The position numbers were made by a program, and so were the translations under genes. A stretch of DNA of 64,000 nt from Chlamydoabsidia padenii. Lineage: Eukaryota; Mucoromycota; Mucoromycetes; Mucorales; Cunninghamellaceae. The stretch is taken from positions 682,001 through 746,000 of the forward strand of contig JAIWND010000009.1 of NCBI GenBank assembly GCA_025330725.1, written 5' to 3'. The notes beneath the pieces were generated by a model. The model worked only from the letters and a program-made list of their open reading frames with translations, did not search any database and was not told where the DNA came from. How positions within the stretch are numbered: the stretch's first letter is position 1; each line of letters starts with the position of its first letter. This document shows positions 11,122-24,558 of the stretch, one piece after another.

Positions 11122-12710
11122 ATGGTGCTTGGCTTCAATAACAAAACTAAAGACCAACCTCAAACTAATGGCGAAGCTTCTCCTACTACTAAAGATGTAG
11201 ACGGTCTCTCTGTCCATAATGTGGAATCTGGGTCCAAAGGTCAATTCAAGGAATTCATCAAGACGGTCATCAGCTTTACTGGCGATCTCTCATCCTTAAC
11301 CTGTCCTGCTTTCTTCCTTAATGGTTTGTCTCTATTGGAATATGGGTAAAAGAAAAGACTTTTCGATTGAAAAAAAGGGGGCAATGGTATTGACACCTTT
11401 TTTTTTGTTTTTTGTTTTTTGTTGATAGGACATACTGGGGCGATCATCCTACTTGGTAAGTTGTATATAGAATAGGGGGAAGGGCTGGGAAAAGACAAAA
11501 GGAGAACCAAGTTACTGTTTGTTGTCACCGGTGGCGTACATCCTTTACTCACTTGTTGGCCACGCACGGTCTTTTTTTATTACTCAGCTTTACTGCTATC
11601 GGTCAAACAACCGATCCACAAGGTAAATTAATCAAATGGAAGGGGGGGCTTAGGCTAAGATATCACTAACCTGTTTTATTTGAACTTTATAATAGAACGT
11701 ATGCTTGCTGTTGTACGGTGGTTTATGTCTACTCTTTGGGGTAGTTATGCTTCTCGGTGTACCAATGGTCTGAACGAAAAGAAGCCCTACAATCCTATCT
11801 TGGGTGAACAATTCAAATGTACTCTTGGTGATGTCAAATGTATCTGCGAACAAGTATGCCATCATCCCCCCATCTCTGCCTTTTATCTTGAAGATGAAAA
11901 AGCTGGTGTTTCATTGAATGGCCATAGTAAGTGGGGGGGGATAAATGATAATGATACTTGATCGGACTTTTAACGTTTTTTTACTATCTATTTTTAGGCT
12001 GTCAAAAATCGAAATTCAAAGGCACTTCGATCAAGGTGGATCAAATTGGTCGTGCTGTACTCTACGTCAAGCCATTTGAAGAACAATACATCATCGACTT
12101 TCCTCATTTACTTATTCGGGGATTCTTGACTGGTGCAGCATATATTGAACTTGGCGGGAACTGCTCGATCACCTGCAGTAATGGGGTCCAGGCGGTGATG
12201 GAATTTGTGCCCAAGCCTTGGTTTGGTGGTGAATACAATCACTTGAAAGGATCGATCAGCTACGAAGGTACGGAACGCTACGAACTTTCAGGACGATGGA
12301 GCCACCAATCATATTACAACAAAAAGGGGGAACCAAACAACAAGGTGCTACTATTCGATGCTGAAGAAGAACCCATGGCGAAACGTGTGACACCTCCCGA
12401 GGAACAACAACAAGACATTGAATCGCATCGTTTGTGGGGCAAGGTGACGGCTGCTTTGGCTGTCAAGGACTTTACAACTGCCAATGTGGAAAAGGCCAAG
12501 ATTGAAGACTGGCAACGAGCGGTGCGCAAAGAACGGGCGGAAAAAAACATCACTTGGACTCCTGATCTGTTTGTGTTTAACAAGGATATCAATGCTACCT
12601 CGAATTATGACAAGACCAACGTCTCTCTCTCCAAGAAAATGCCCGGGAAGACTCATATTGATGAAGGTGCTTGGACTTATAGAGACTCTCTTCACAATCG
12701 CCAGCAATAA
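11122..12710 (+). CDS. Oxysterol-binding protein (OSH4/KES1-like lipid transfer protein)
   Basis: Five exons, 11122-11345, 11429-11455, 11588-11622, 11696-11926 and 11998-12710, give 409 residues. The OSBP-related domain fills the protein: LTCPAFFLNGLSLLEYG, RWFMSTLWGSYASR, KPYNPILGEQFKC, then the fingerprint EQVCHHPPISAF. The C-terminal part reads GSISYEGTERYELSGRWSHQ. There is no PH domain, ankyrin repeat or FFAT motif, so it resembles short yeast OSH4/KES1 rather than long OSBPs. Such proteins move sterol and PI4P between membranes. The usual Ser of EQVSHHPP is Cys here; the two His that contact the phosphoinositide headgroup are kept. Start chosen at the ATG at 11122; the upstream in-frame codon is only GTG. 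Two exons are under 40 nt. Confidence 0.93.
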
Positions 12711-13028
12711 AAACAACAATTAGATAGTCCTCCCCCTCCCTCCCCTCTTATCATCTAAAAACCTTATAATATCCCCTTCCCTTCTTCTTCTTCTTCTTCA
12801 CATTACACTTTACCACATATTTGATGTATATTGTTTTACCGTTTACAGATACTTTCCCTGCAACTGATTTCCCCTCTATTATAATCTCTTATTAAATAAA
12901 ATCAACTTCATTAACAGTAGACCTTGTATTGTGTGTGGCGGGATTTGAAAACGCCACATAAATGGTTGGCTTCATACAAAAATGGGGCAGGGAAATTTTT
13001 TTTTTTTCTTTTCCTTCTTCCACTTACA
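12711..13028. promoter_or_regulatory. Intergenic with SWC5 promoter
   Basis: The 3' UTR of the oxysterol-binding protein gene includes a (TTC)n stretch near 12782-12800 and AATAAA-like sequences. The motif GCGGGATTTGAAA occurs at 12938-12950, about 80 bp before the SWC5 start, one of the closest matches to the consensus in the window. Confidence 0.5.
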
Positions 13029-13855
13029 ATGTCCAAATTAGATACACCTATTACAGACGATATATGGTCTTCAGATGAAGATGACTCTGACTTTGTCCCT
13101 GAAGGTATCTATTATTTATATAAACTTCAAATAGTTGATTTTGATTATTGGCTTCCTTGATATTTTTTTTATATAGATGATCAAGAAGGTGACCATGAAA
13201 TCTCTGATAATGACGTTAACGACGACGACGAACAAGTCACCTCGAAGAAGAACAAAAGAAAACTAGACATTGACGAAAAGGAAAGACAAGAAAAAGATAC
13301 CAAACGAACAAAGTAAGTACGATCATAAACATACTATTGTTTCACCTTGAATGTTAACTGATTATTGTGATAGAAACGAAACCGAACGAAAAGCAAAAGT
13401 GGACGCACTGTGGGCCGAAATGAACACCAAACCAACAAAGAATAAACCTAGTCCTCAAAAAGAAGAAGAACCACTGAATGATATCTCCCCGCCAGTCAAT
13501 CAAGGTGATGACTCTGAATCATCAAAGTAAGTTATACCTCTTTATGCAAGTGTGTATTCACTAATGTATTATTCTCTTTAGAACTGATAAACCACTAGCA
13601 ACAACCAAACGAATCCAGCGACCTAAATCCAATCTCTCTGATTTGGTCTCACAATACAACATTAAGGTGCCCAAAATGAACACACTGGAAAAAAGTAGAT
13701 TGGATTGGCAAGGTTATGTTGAACGTGAAGGTATCAAGGACGATCTTAAATACAAAAACAAGGATGGTTACATGGAAAAAGTCGCCTTCTTACAACGTGT
13801 GGATGATCGTCGTTTGAATGATTTGAAGCAAGGTCAAAAGCAATCCAAAAAGTAG
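13029..13855 (+). CDS. SWC5: BCNT/CFDP1-domain protein SWC5 (SWR1 chromatin remodeller subunit)
   Basis: Exons 13029-13104, 13177-13312, 13374-13526 and 13582-13855 give 212 residues. The N-terminus is acidic (DIWSSDEDDSDFVPE; later DNDVNDDDEQ), as in SWC5, whose acidic region binds H2A-H2B. A VDALWAEMN segment is followed by the C-terminal BCNT domain (RLDWQGYVEREGIKDDL, GYMEKVAFLQRVDDRR), which ends close to the stop. SWC5 promotes exchange of H2A for H2A.Z by SWR1 and acts in the nucleus. The length is somewhat shorter than the yeast protein. Domain evidence is strong; the complex membership is from homology. Confidence 0.9.
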
Positions 13856-16060
<2,205 letters not shown>

Positions 16061-16601
16061 TTAGTTTTACTTTTTTTTTTTTTTAGAATTACTATCATCT
16101 AGAAATAAAACTACCTTATCTTGTCTTTGACTTTTATATCTAACTGTTGTATCACGGAACATTTGTGATGGGGGGGCTAGTATTATACTTTTGTCTTTTA
16201 TCTTTTACACGAATATGGGGATGTGGGGATCCCAGTACCTTGGAACTGTGTTCCTTTCATGCGGGTACAAAGGTTTCGTCTCACCAATGATATTATATCG
16301 GTATTTTAAAATTTCCTTTTCTGGTTTTTTTGGCATGATGCTATTGATCCGAAATGATTACTTGATGATATGACCATCTACACTATGTGGACATTATCCT
16401 TTTTTATCTTCATATGATGGCCATCTGTCTTTCAAAACATCAGTTCAAATGGGGTTCCCCTAACAACGCTTTTTTATGCTCTATAGAGATCTAAGTTTCT
16501 TTATAATATGTTGGTTAAAATGTCAATAGATCAAAGGGAGGGGGTATCGATAAAATACTAATAATTGATTAAGAGAGGGGGGAGAAGAATTATATATAGC
16601 C
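16061..16601. other. Convergent intergenic region
   Basis: This is the 541-bp stretch between the 3' ends of the GH9 gene and the WWE-like gene. Only short AT-biased ORFs are seen; none shows family features or splice continuity. Confidence 0.45.
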
Positions 16602-16955
16602 TTATGAAATACACCCCCAAGCATCTGGTTGAAGAACACGAGACAAACGATACTTGAGACCGAGATAACTCAGATAATTGTTTCGAGGAAAGACCCTGAC
16701 TCTTTTCACACCAGTGAAAAGAGAATCACAGATATCAACAAAGGTGCCATCCACTGATAAGGTTTGCTCCAATTTTATTTGGTTCTCTCGATCGAATGGC
16801 TTCCACTGTTCATCTTTGAATACCAACCAAGTGTATGTTGGTTGATGATGCTGAGATCGTTGATATTGATACTGCAGATGATGATTATAACAAGTAGATT
16901 GGTCTGGATCCATGATGCTCTTTCTTTGATGTTTTTCTAGTAGCAATGCTGTCAT
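16602..16955 (-). CDS. Small WWE-like domain protein, function unknown
   Basis: A single-exon ORF of 117 residues starts at the ATG at 16953-16955. The first 40 residues are polar, rich in His/Gln/Tyr. The rest reads TYTWLVFKDEQWKPFDREN, QIKLEQTLSVDG, DSLFTGVKRVRVFPRNNYL and KYRLSRVLQPDAW. The spacing W...W-x-P-F...N-x-x-L-E resembles the WWE fold and the related N-terminal region of DDHD phospholipases, but I cannot assign it firmly. The motif TCGGGATTTGAAT at 17255-17267 lies about 300 bp upstream, supporting a real gene. No signal peptide or membrane segment. Confidence 0.6.
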   Translation of the reverse strand: MTALLLEKHQRKSIMDPDQSTCYNHHLQYQYQRSQHHQPTYTWLVFKDEQWKPFDRENQIKLEQTLSVDGTFVDICDSLFTGVKRVRVFPRNNYLSYLGLKYRLSRVLQPDAWGCIS

Positions 16956-17414
16956 TCTAGACAAAGAGAAAGAAGAAAAGAAGAAGAAGAAAGAGGCGAG
17001 TTAAATATCTTTTTTCTTCTCTTTTGTGGCGCTTTTTGTTTCCTCAAATGACGATATATATCATGGGGTGTAGCCTCCTTGTCCTACTTTAGTCAAGTCT
17101 GTCATACATCCATTCATAGAGAGGAAAGGCATGAGGGTTTTTCTTTTTCTTTTTTTTCTTTTATTGTTGTCTTTGTTTTACTCGGTCGATCCTATTAAGA
17201 TGTAAACATTAAGGGGGTAAGTATCAGATATAATGAAATTCATGCATATGGTCGTCGGGATTTGAATTTGGGTGGTGCCTGAAAATCAGTGTGCCGACTT
17301 TTCTTTTTCTTTTTGACATTAAGACATGGTTGAATCATTTTATGCTTTTGTTAAATCAAATAGTATACATAATGTATATATAGACAATAAGAGATGGAAT
17401 AAGTGTTTATTAAG

Positions 17415-17447
<33 letters not shown>

Positions 17448-17485
17448 AGGACTGATTTGATATCAAGATCAATATGTAAACTATG

Positions 17486-17955
17486 CTAATAAGGAGTATA
17501 TTCTAAAGAGAGAGAGAAGTTACTAAGTTGGGCCGCCTTGAATCTATATTGATTACTATATTTCAGTATCATTTGGGACAATTCTATTGGTTAGAGTAAA
17601 AATATATATCAGTAAAAAGCATTTTTATTGTTTTACCTCTAGTTCGTTGGTCTTCCCCTCCAGCCAATATATCACAAATGATAATCATCAAAAGATGAGC
17701 CCTTAAGATTGTCTTGTGACCAGCCACGAGAGCATGCTAAATTGTTCATGATTAGTAAAATTGAGCCAAAACAAGCAATTGAATAAGCAGACAAAAGGGG
17801 AAATGATAATAGTAATAATAATAGCAAGAACAATAGTGGGAAAAAAAAAAGTGAGTATATCAGCCATGTTTACTATATTACGCCACTTACCTTCAGTAGA
17901 GCCACACCATTTTGATCGTAAGATGTACCTATTCCAATTCTTTTATCTTTTGTTC

Positions 17956-17986
<31 letters not shown>

Positions 17987-18535
17987 GAGCTTTGCGCTTT
18001 CCAAAAGTTCACGTCGCACCATTCCCTCTTGGCAAGAGAGGTAATTAACCATATAAAGTCACCTAAACGGAGAGAGGGAGAGAGCGAAAATGGAGGCATA
18101 AGATCAATGTGCTACGCTTAGTTGTCATTCATTTGGTACTGCCTGTGTTCCTGAATGTATATTCCCCCGCCCCACGTGGTATTGGATAGAATGATGCAAC
18201 TGTTTTCTTACTGGTGTGTTAGAGAAAGATCCTGTTGTCGATACTGTCATAATGATATCAGGTTCCCCAATTGATTGATTCTTGGTGCCACCTTCCCCTC
18301 CGCCAGTAAGACTATTTGGTTCAAGCACCAATCACAAAAAAGCAATAATAAAGAAGTATTGGTGTTTCGAATCAGTCATCAAATAGTCCCAAGTAAAAAA
18401 AGTGATACATTACCTCCTGTTTCATTTGTATTTTGTTGTGCCGCACCGCTAAAGTTAGTCGTCTGTGGTGCCACCAAATGGACTTGTCAGTGTCTTGTTG
18501 AGCAGTGTCAAAGACATCTAGTGTGTGAATAAAAA
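17486..18535 (-). pseudogene. Decayed multi-exon gene, unidentified
   Basis: Several exon-like blocks with proper splice signals lie in order on the minus strand. Around 18420-18500 there is an open segment reading HLVAPQTTNFSGAAQQNTN. Then come 18212-18311 (GGGEGGTKNQSIGEPDIIMT), 17960-18062 (DFIWLITSLAKREWCDVNFW then a poly-A run), 17891-17928 (TSYDQNGVALLK), 17637-17736 (HALVAGHKTILRAHLL...DILAGGEDQRTR) and 17486-17583 (ELSQMILKYSNQYRFKAAQL, stop). The last three blocks join in phase. The earlier ones do not join in phase with canonical sites, and the poly-A run sits inside a coding block. This fits a gene broken by frameshifts. I do not recognise the family. A motif copy at 18764-18776 lies upstream. 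Confidence 0.35.
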
Positions 18536-18763
18536 AAGGAGATAGTGGTCAATACACGTTTTCAAATAAATATGGTTTATTAATTATTACCAATCAATTA
18601 CTTGTCATGGAGAGTCGGTAATACTATACCAAGGTTTTTATATGATATTATAAAGATAATAGATCAAGGTAGTAATGTATGTGGGTGTGGGGAGTAAGAT
18701 GTAAAAAGTGAAAGAGAGAGGGAACAGAAAAAAGTAAAATGAGAAAAACGATAAAGTCCGCTG

Positions 18764-18776
18764 TCGGGAATTCAAA
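18764..18776. promoter_or_regulatory. Recurrent motif copy (TCGGGAATTCAAA)
   Basis: A variant of the recurrent promoter motif lies upstream of the decayed minus-strand gene at 17486-18535. It is consistent with this being the remains of a once functional transcription unit. Confidence 0.35.
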
Positions 18777-19019
18777 AATCACCTGGTAGGAAGTTGAATT
18801 TTTCGTCGAATAAGGGGAGAATGACATATCAGTTAGTCTTATGTGGAAGTATGTGGATTGTAAAAGTATAACAGTCTTATACAGGACATTGGCCATCACA
18901 GTCCGCATTAATGAACGAAAAATTAAACACTGATTATTTTGAAATGACGCCTATAGACAGCCACTCGCTTTAAAGTTTTCCCTAAGCAACGAAAAATTAA
19001 ATTTACAAAAATTATGAAA

Positions 19020-19160
19020 ATAGACATTCGTCAGAAATAATAACTCTTATTAAACGTAATTCAGACATAATAACACTTGTAAAAGTAACAGTAATTTCAT
19101 ATTAATGTCAAAAATAACATTTATTATGTATTCTTCGTTTTTGTTTGATATTTCGGATTT
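19020..19160. repeat. Dispersed AT-rich repeat, copy 1 (copy 2 at about 46790-46995)
   Basis: The stretch contains AATAATAACTCTTA, AATAATAACACTTG, TTAATGTCAAAAATAACAT and TTCTTCGTTTTTGTTTGATA. The same series of blocks recurs in the same order and orientation at about 46790-46995, with a longer tandem-repeat middle. Shared blocks over about 140 bp at two gene-poor sites indicate a dispersed element rather than chance AT-richness. Confidence 0.7.
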
Positions 19161-19221
19161 TTTACGAGAAGAGATTTGTCCCTCTCTTTTTTTCGCTTTC
19201 AAACACCGCTATTTGAAAATA

Positions 19222-19400
19222 GCAAAGGACAGGTAAAAGTCTTCACAAGTTTGAACTGACCGACACAAGGATATTGGTACATTAGTCATTATAAAACGTT
19301 TGTTGAAAATAACCTAAGGAATGCTCATGGTCACTTTTGTCATTAGCATCACTTGTTCATTGAGACAGTAGAGCTCTCTCAAGATTTCAAGCGAGAATAA
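19222..19400. repeat. Dispersed repeat family B, copy 1 (diverged)
   Basis: The blocks AAAGGACAGGTAAAAGTC, TGAACTGACCGACACAAGG and CATTAGCATCACTTG, followed by a GAGCTCT block, align in order with a second copy starting at about 19449. The two copies form a direct repeat spaced roughly 225 bp apart. A third, partial copy is at about 37765-37900. Confidence 0.65.
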
Positions 19401-19445
19401 GCGGGATTTCAAATAAGTGTTATCTTGTGTGTCAATTTTCTTTCT

Positions 19446-19605
19446 AGGAAAGGACATGTAAAAGTCATTACAGGTTTGGACTGACCGACACAAGGGTCTT
19501 GGTGCTTGACTTTTGCGGTAAAGTGTGTTGGAAATATGCTATAATGTCCACATTGCCACTTTAATCATTAGCACCCATGGACAATTGGAGCGAGAAGAGC
19601 TCTTA
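19446..19605. repeat. Dispersed repeat family B, copy 2
   Basis: The copy reads AAAGGACATGTAAAAGTC, TGGACTGACCGACACAAGGG, GGAAATATGCTATAATGTC and ATTAGCACCCATGGAC. It is very similar to the copy at 37765-37900 (TGGACATACCGACACAAGGG, GTAAATATGCTATAGTGTC, ATTAGCACCCATTG) and to the diverged copy just upstream. Confidence 0.75.
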
Positions 19606-20101
19606 CCAAAATCCAGTGCGCCAGGCGATTCCCCAATAGAGATGAAATCATGTTCCGGGCCAAAAGAAAAAAACCATCAGAATGGTTTTGATGTGGATCC
19701 TTCCAATACCATTTGGAGAAAACCCTGACAGGGGACGATTTCACTTTTTCATGTTTTTCCTTGTGGACCGTTTCCGCAAAGAGCAAACTGCAAATCCCGC
19801 TCACCCTATGATTCCTTGTCAGAGCTGTACCGTCTCAATGGACAAGTGATGCTCATCAATAAAGGGACCATGAGGATTCCTTAGCCTATTTTGAACAAAC
19901 TTTACATAAAACCCGAAGCGCCAAATCCCTTGTATGGAGCTGTACAGGCTTGCTGCCTTTTTAATTTACCCTCGTATCTATAAAGGAGAGTATCAGGCCT
20001 CACCTCGTTATGATGCCAATAAACCAACTGTGCACTTTTATGATGTATTCTCAGTAAAAAGTCCAGCTTTTAGGGACTCATTTCAATCGATCCAAGTTTA
20101 A
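19525..20101 (+). pseudogene. Decayed coding fragment(s), unidentified
   Basis: An open segment from 19525 (67 codons) overlaps repeat B and is followed by pieces in shifting frames. These include a block with VDRFRKEQTANPAHPMIPC near 19760, SELYRLNGQVMLINKGTM near 19825, and an open stretch of about 63 codons at 19910-20101 with LYRLAAFLIYPRIYKGEYQ, SPRYDANKPTVHFYDVFSV and a stop. The last block has the composition of real protein but no start or acceptable exon context. I read this as the wreck of one or two genes or a mobile element's gene; the family is not recognised. Confidence 0.3.
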
Positions 20102-20105
20102 GGTC

Positions 20106-20475
20106 ATATGTACCCGTCATTGCTATCATATGAATTAAGCGAAAAGACAATCAACTACGTATGTTGTAAGGAGTAATAGAGCAATGTTGGTTGATTATAG
20201 TCATCACTATATGTGTACCAAACAGTTATAATATAAAAAAGGCTGATAATTAAACAGTGTTTATTAATTAGATAAGATAAAAGATAGGATAAGCTACAAG
20301 TGATGTTGGAGAAGAAAAGAGCTAAGTACAATGTGAGTATTAATAATGCGATGAATTATAGAATTGAGCAAATGAGATTAACAAATAAAGAATAATAAGC
20401 AAAAAGTAAAGAGTAGTGTATAATAAAGGTAAAAATAAGATGTGATGATAATAATATTAAACAAATAGTGATCTT
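20106..20475. other. Intergenic, BST1 3' side
   Basis: This 370-bp very AT-rich stretch lies downstream of the BST1 stop codon. No coding signal seen. Confidence 0.4.
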
Positions 20476-22295
20476 CTACGATTTCTTTTTTGTGAAGGAG
20501 TAAAGACGAATGAATTCCATGAGTAAATGATACATTTGTCGACCATAGGGTGAATACCAGAAATGTACCAAAAGGAGCCAGCCAGTAAGTCCGTTGGATA
20601 AAAAGTACAAAGAATGGGTATACTTAATTCCATACATAAAGGCGTACACCACCACAGCATAATATACACAGTAAGTCGTCCAGCGCCACATCCTATCATT
20701 TGATGTCATGAGTTTTTAGTTCCATACTCTTCTTTTTTTCTTTGTCTTTATTTACCTGGATAGCATTCTTGGTAGCATCACTTTCTGATTGGTCAACATT
20801 TCCACATAGATCATAAAGGGAGCAATGGCGAGGATACTGTGATCAGAAGAGAATGGTACAAACCAATGGACAGATAAGTTCCTAATCCACACAACCAAAA
20901 TAGACGCATTAAATGGTAGCAATGTGATAAAGAGGAGAAGAATAGATTGTAAAAAGTGATATCGATTGTTGCGCTTTAATTCTTGTGAAGGAGACTATAT
21001 AATTTATAGAATGAAAAAAAGGAGCATTAGTCTTGTCGAATAGATGATTCATCAGTAGTTCATTACTTACAGCAGTCCAAAGTTTTATCAATGATCGAGT
21101 ACATGTAATAATGTGGACCAGGAAGGCAACAAGAAATACAAATTGATAGGGTATACATGTCGCCACCAGGCTGAATAGGATAAGTGTTGTAATGATCTTC
21201 CTTTCTATTCGTTGTCGATTTAGATTATTATTCTTGTCGTAGGGAATAAACCAAAAGAGTCCATGGTCGTCATCAGCGCTACCTAGTTGATGTTGGTGAC
21301 ATTGTTGATGATGCAGGTGATACTGATAATGAGGTGATTTCATGGTCTTTGGTGCCGATACAGATGGATAGTAGCGTAAAAAGACAGTGACCATAGAAGC
21401 ACATACTTGGACAAAGAGAGAGACAGTGAGCCATAAAAAACACACAACACCAATACTCGTAACAAGTCCAAAGACTGGAAGCCACCAAAAGAAGAGATCT
21501 GTTCGTCCAGCCAGCACATCATTCCATACAATAGCCATAGAAGATCTGGCTTGGTTACTGTAAGAGAAGGAGTTTGGCACATAACGATTCCACCACTCCC
21601 CCACAAACCGATTTTCACCCAAAAGTTGATAAGCTTCTGCATCTGTCCAGCCTTGATAGATACTAGCCATAGCCAGAAAACTAGCAATCAGAGGGAATGT
21701 CGATTTTAAACAACACACCATACCTTGACCAAAATGGGGATAAATGCCTGTCGAGAAGTAACATTGTAATTGTGCCACCCATACCACCATCACCACGATG
21801 AAAGTAAAGGTAGGAAGCATGATACCATTTCGGAATCCAATGCGCCCAAAGCTACCATACCAGTCCACTGTGAGATCCAATCGGATAGGTTGATTACATG
21901 TAGGATCCATCCACACATTGATATCCAAACCGTGAGCATTGTTTTCGATCAAGATATCGTATTGATGATGTTGATGATGTTGGATAGGATGTGATCGAAT
22001 AGGTGGTGAAGTGGCCGAGAATGCAGTCTGGCCATGGACAGACATGTCGATTTGTGCACGTTCACCGGCAATGTTGACGTAGAATTTGGATTCATGCATT
22101 GAGGCGATGGATTGTCGTAGTAATGGTGAGAAGTGAGTTGATGAGCACTGTGGACCGTTGACATTTACATGATATGCCAACATGGAGCTTTCGATCGCAG
22201 GGATTCGTATATTGGAGAAAAGAGCAGGACTGAGATCCACATGAAGACCACCAAGTGCAATATCTATAGATCAGAATAGGATAAAATATTTTTGA

Positions 22296-22345
<50 letters not shown>

Positions 22346-24558
22346 CACCAAGGTGATTCATCATTATCATTATATCATTTTTTGAACTTACCTAACATGG
22401 ACTTGTCAATATATTTTGTATTTGTATCAAAATCATATGGTTCAGCGATGAAAAAGTTACTACCAAAGTCACCCAATCCACGACGATCCATAATAGCAAG
22501 GAATTCGTAACCCTGCATTTCTTCAAAGGTGATACTGGCAAAGGTAAAAGTATTCCCAGAAGACGGACTTGATTCATGCAGAGTTGACGCAGGTATAGGC
22601 ACCACGATTTCATCTGTAGCAGCACGACAGCCCATTCTTGTTGTCCCTTTTTTGCGCATTTCCAATTTGTTGCATAGTAATAAATCCAAAGGTTCGTGTT
22701 TACCCATCGGATAGCTTGTCAATATGGCCAAAGCATCAGCACCTTCATAGACAGGTAAAAACACCATCTTCTTTTCAGTTACATGTTCATCATCTTTATC
22801 CAATATCAATCGTTGTCCAGGGAGTAAAAACCGACTTTGATTTGGTGCCAGATCATAAAAGGCCAGTTCACCTATGGAAAAGAAAGTGAGGCACTTTTAG
22901 TTTAAATCATTTTTTTGTTTTATTTTACATTACCTAATTCCAAGTCAGACCCATCACCACGTCGATCTTCCAGACCTGATAAAAAGGCTTTTTCCATAAT
23001 CTTGATTCTTTGTTCCATGGGTTTCGTTTGCGGTCCCCTTCTAGCATCCACAATATTCAACAGCGTTTTCGACAAGACCTTGACGAGTTGGTTACATGAC
23101 AAGATAGATATGTGGTCGGCACCAGTCCATACATGAGGGATGGTAGTTGAGAAGACAGTGAAGCCATGGTTTGAAGGGAGAAATGTACCAACATTTGTCG
23201 AATCAGAACATACCATTGAGTCCAAATTTCCACCAGCGATCGAGATCAAAGTTACATCCTTCAGTATATCAGTCGAGTTAATGGTGGTAGAGATAGTTGT
23301 TTTTGTTGCGAGTTGATCATACTGTGAGTGTAATGACGAATATTGTTGTTGTTGTTGAGGATTGGTATATGCACTTTTCCAAAAAGAGTGTATGTCGTCG
23401 TAGATTTTCGATATTTTCCAATCAAAAGGTGCAGGTGGCAATATGTGTGGTGTTGATAGTGTGATTACAGTGTTGATAGTTCCCGGTTGATAATTGTGAA
23501 GAGTAAACATTGTTCGAGCCACAGTTCCACCCATAGAATGACCCAAAATAATGACTGAAGTAGGATCCGGCAGTTGAGTGTTTTGATGTGGTCCCCACCT
23601 TCTAGCCAAAGGATACAGTTTTAAGATATAATCAATAGCATCGTTGAGATATTCGGCTTGCTCCAATAGAGATTGACCATGTAAAGCAGAGAATTCTTCA
23701 TTAAAGTCCACTAGCAGTACCACAAAGTACAAAGAGTAACAACATATTAAGATTAGAGTCATATAAGGAGACAATGCAAGTCAATCCATCTTACCGGTAA
23801 AAAAGTCCAAATGTCGCATGCCTTGATCCCAGGTGTCTGCATTTCGTGCATAATTTTGATAGTAGTAATAGGAGGATTCAGCAGCTATAGATCGGATTTG
23901 TTTGTAACTTCCAGCATGACCAGGAATAAAGAGGACAGGAATACCAGTAGGCTATTTAAAAAGAAAAAAAAATGGTGTTAGATATCCCCTGATAATCACC
24001 ATTTATGTATATTACCTGTTCTGCAAGATCAACACCTTTTTCACGATATAGATAGAGACTATATTTTCCCGCAAAACGAGTCATTTCACTATCAAATCCA
24101 TCTTGTTTTAGATATAAAGGTCGCATATAACTTTCCCGGCAAGCAGTTGTATCTTTTTGATAGTGAGTAAATGAGTCGAGCATAATCAACAAAGTGCCAA
24201 GAGATGTCATGGTGATAAAAGATAGTATAAGAATCCATCTAGTTGACAAGTGATACCAATTGGAGACAGCCATAGGCACAACAGGGAATGCAACACTACT
24301 GGGAGGTGCTACACCAGATACCGTTTTAACCGATGTTGTTGTTGGTGTTGTTGATTCATTGTTGTTACTTCGCCTATATAATTCAGTGTCATTTTTGTTG
24401 CTTCCTGATATATCCGTGGTAAGCGTTATCGTTGATGCCGTCGTCCTGGAGAGAGTGGTACCTGTTGCCGTTGTAGAGTGATCCCCATGTCGAGTTGAAG
24501 AGTCCAAAAATATATCAACATACTGTTTAGAATCGGAAGGAGGTCCATTATTAGGCAT
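20476..24558 (-). CDS. BST1: GPI inositol-deacylase BST1/PGAP1
   Basis: Seven exons, 24016-24558, 23795-23951, 22934-23710, 22392-22871, 21071-22263, 20756-20994 and 20476-20692, sum to 1201 residues. A low-complexity cytoplasmic N-terminus precedes one transmembrane segment (WILILSFITMTSLGTLLIML). The lumenal alpha/beta-hydrolase part has GIPVLFIPGHAGSYKQIR, the nucleophile motif VIILGHSMGGTVAR and VWTGADHISI with the catalytic His. A beta-rich region and a C-terminal multi-span membrane domain follow. The enzyme removes the inositol acyl chain of GPI anchors in the ER, which allows GPI-protein export and quality control. The reading frame is open to 24660 but its first ATG is at 24556-24558. 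One intron contains about 47 consecutive T on the + strand. Confidence 0.95.
22299..22345. repeat. 47-bp T homopolymer in BST1 intron
   Basis: This is the longest homopolymer in the window. In the orientation of BST1 it is an A-run in the intron between exons 22392-22871 and 21071-22263. Its exact length is likely to be uncertain from sequencing. Confidence 0.9.
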
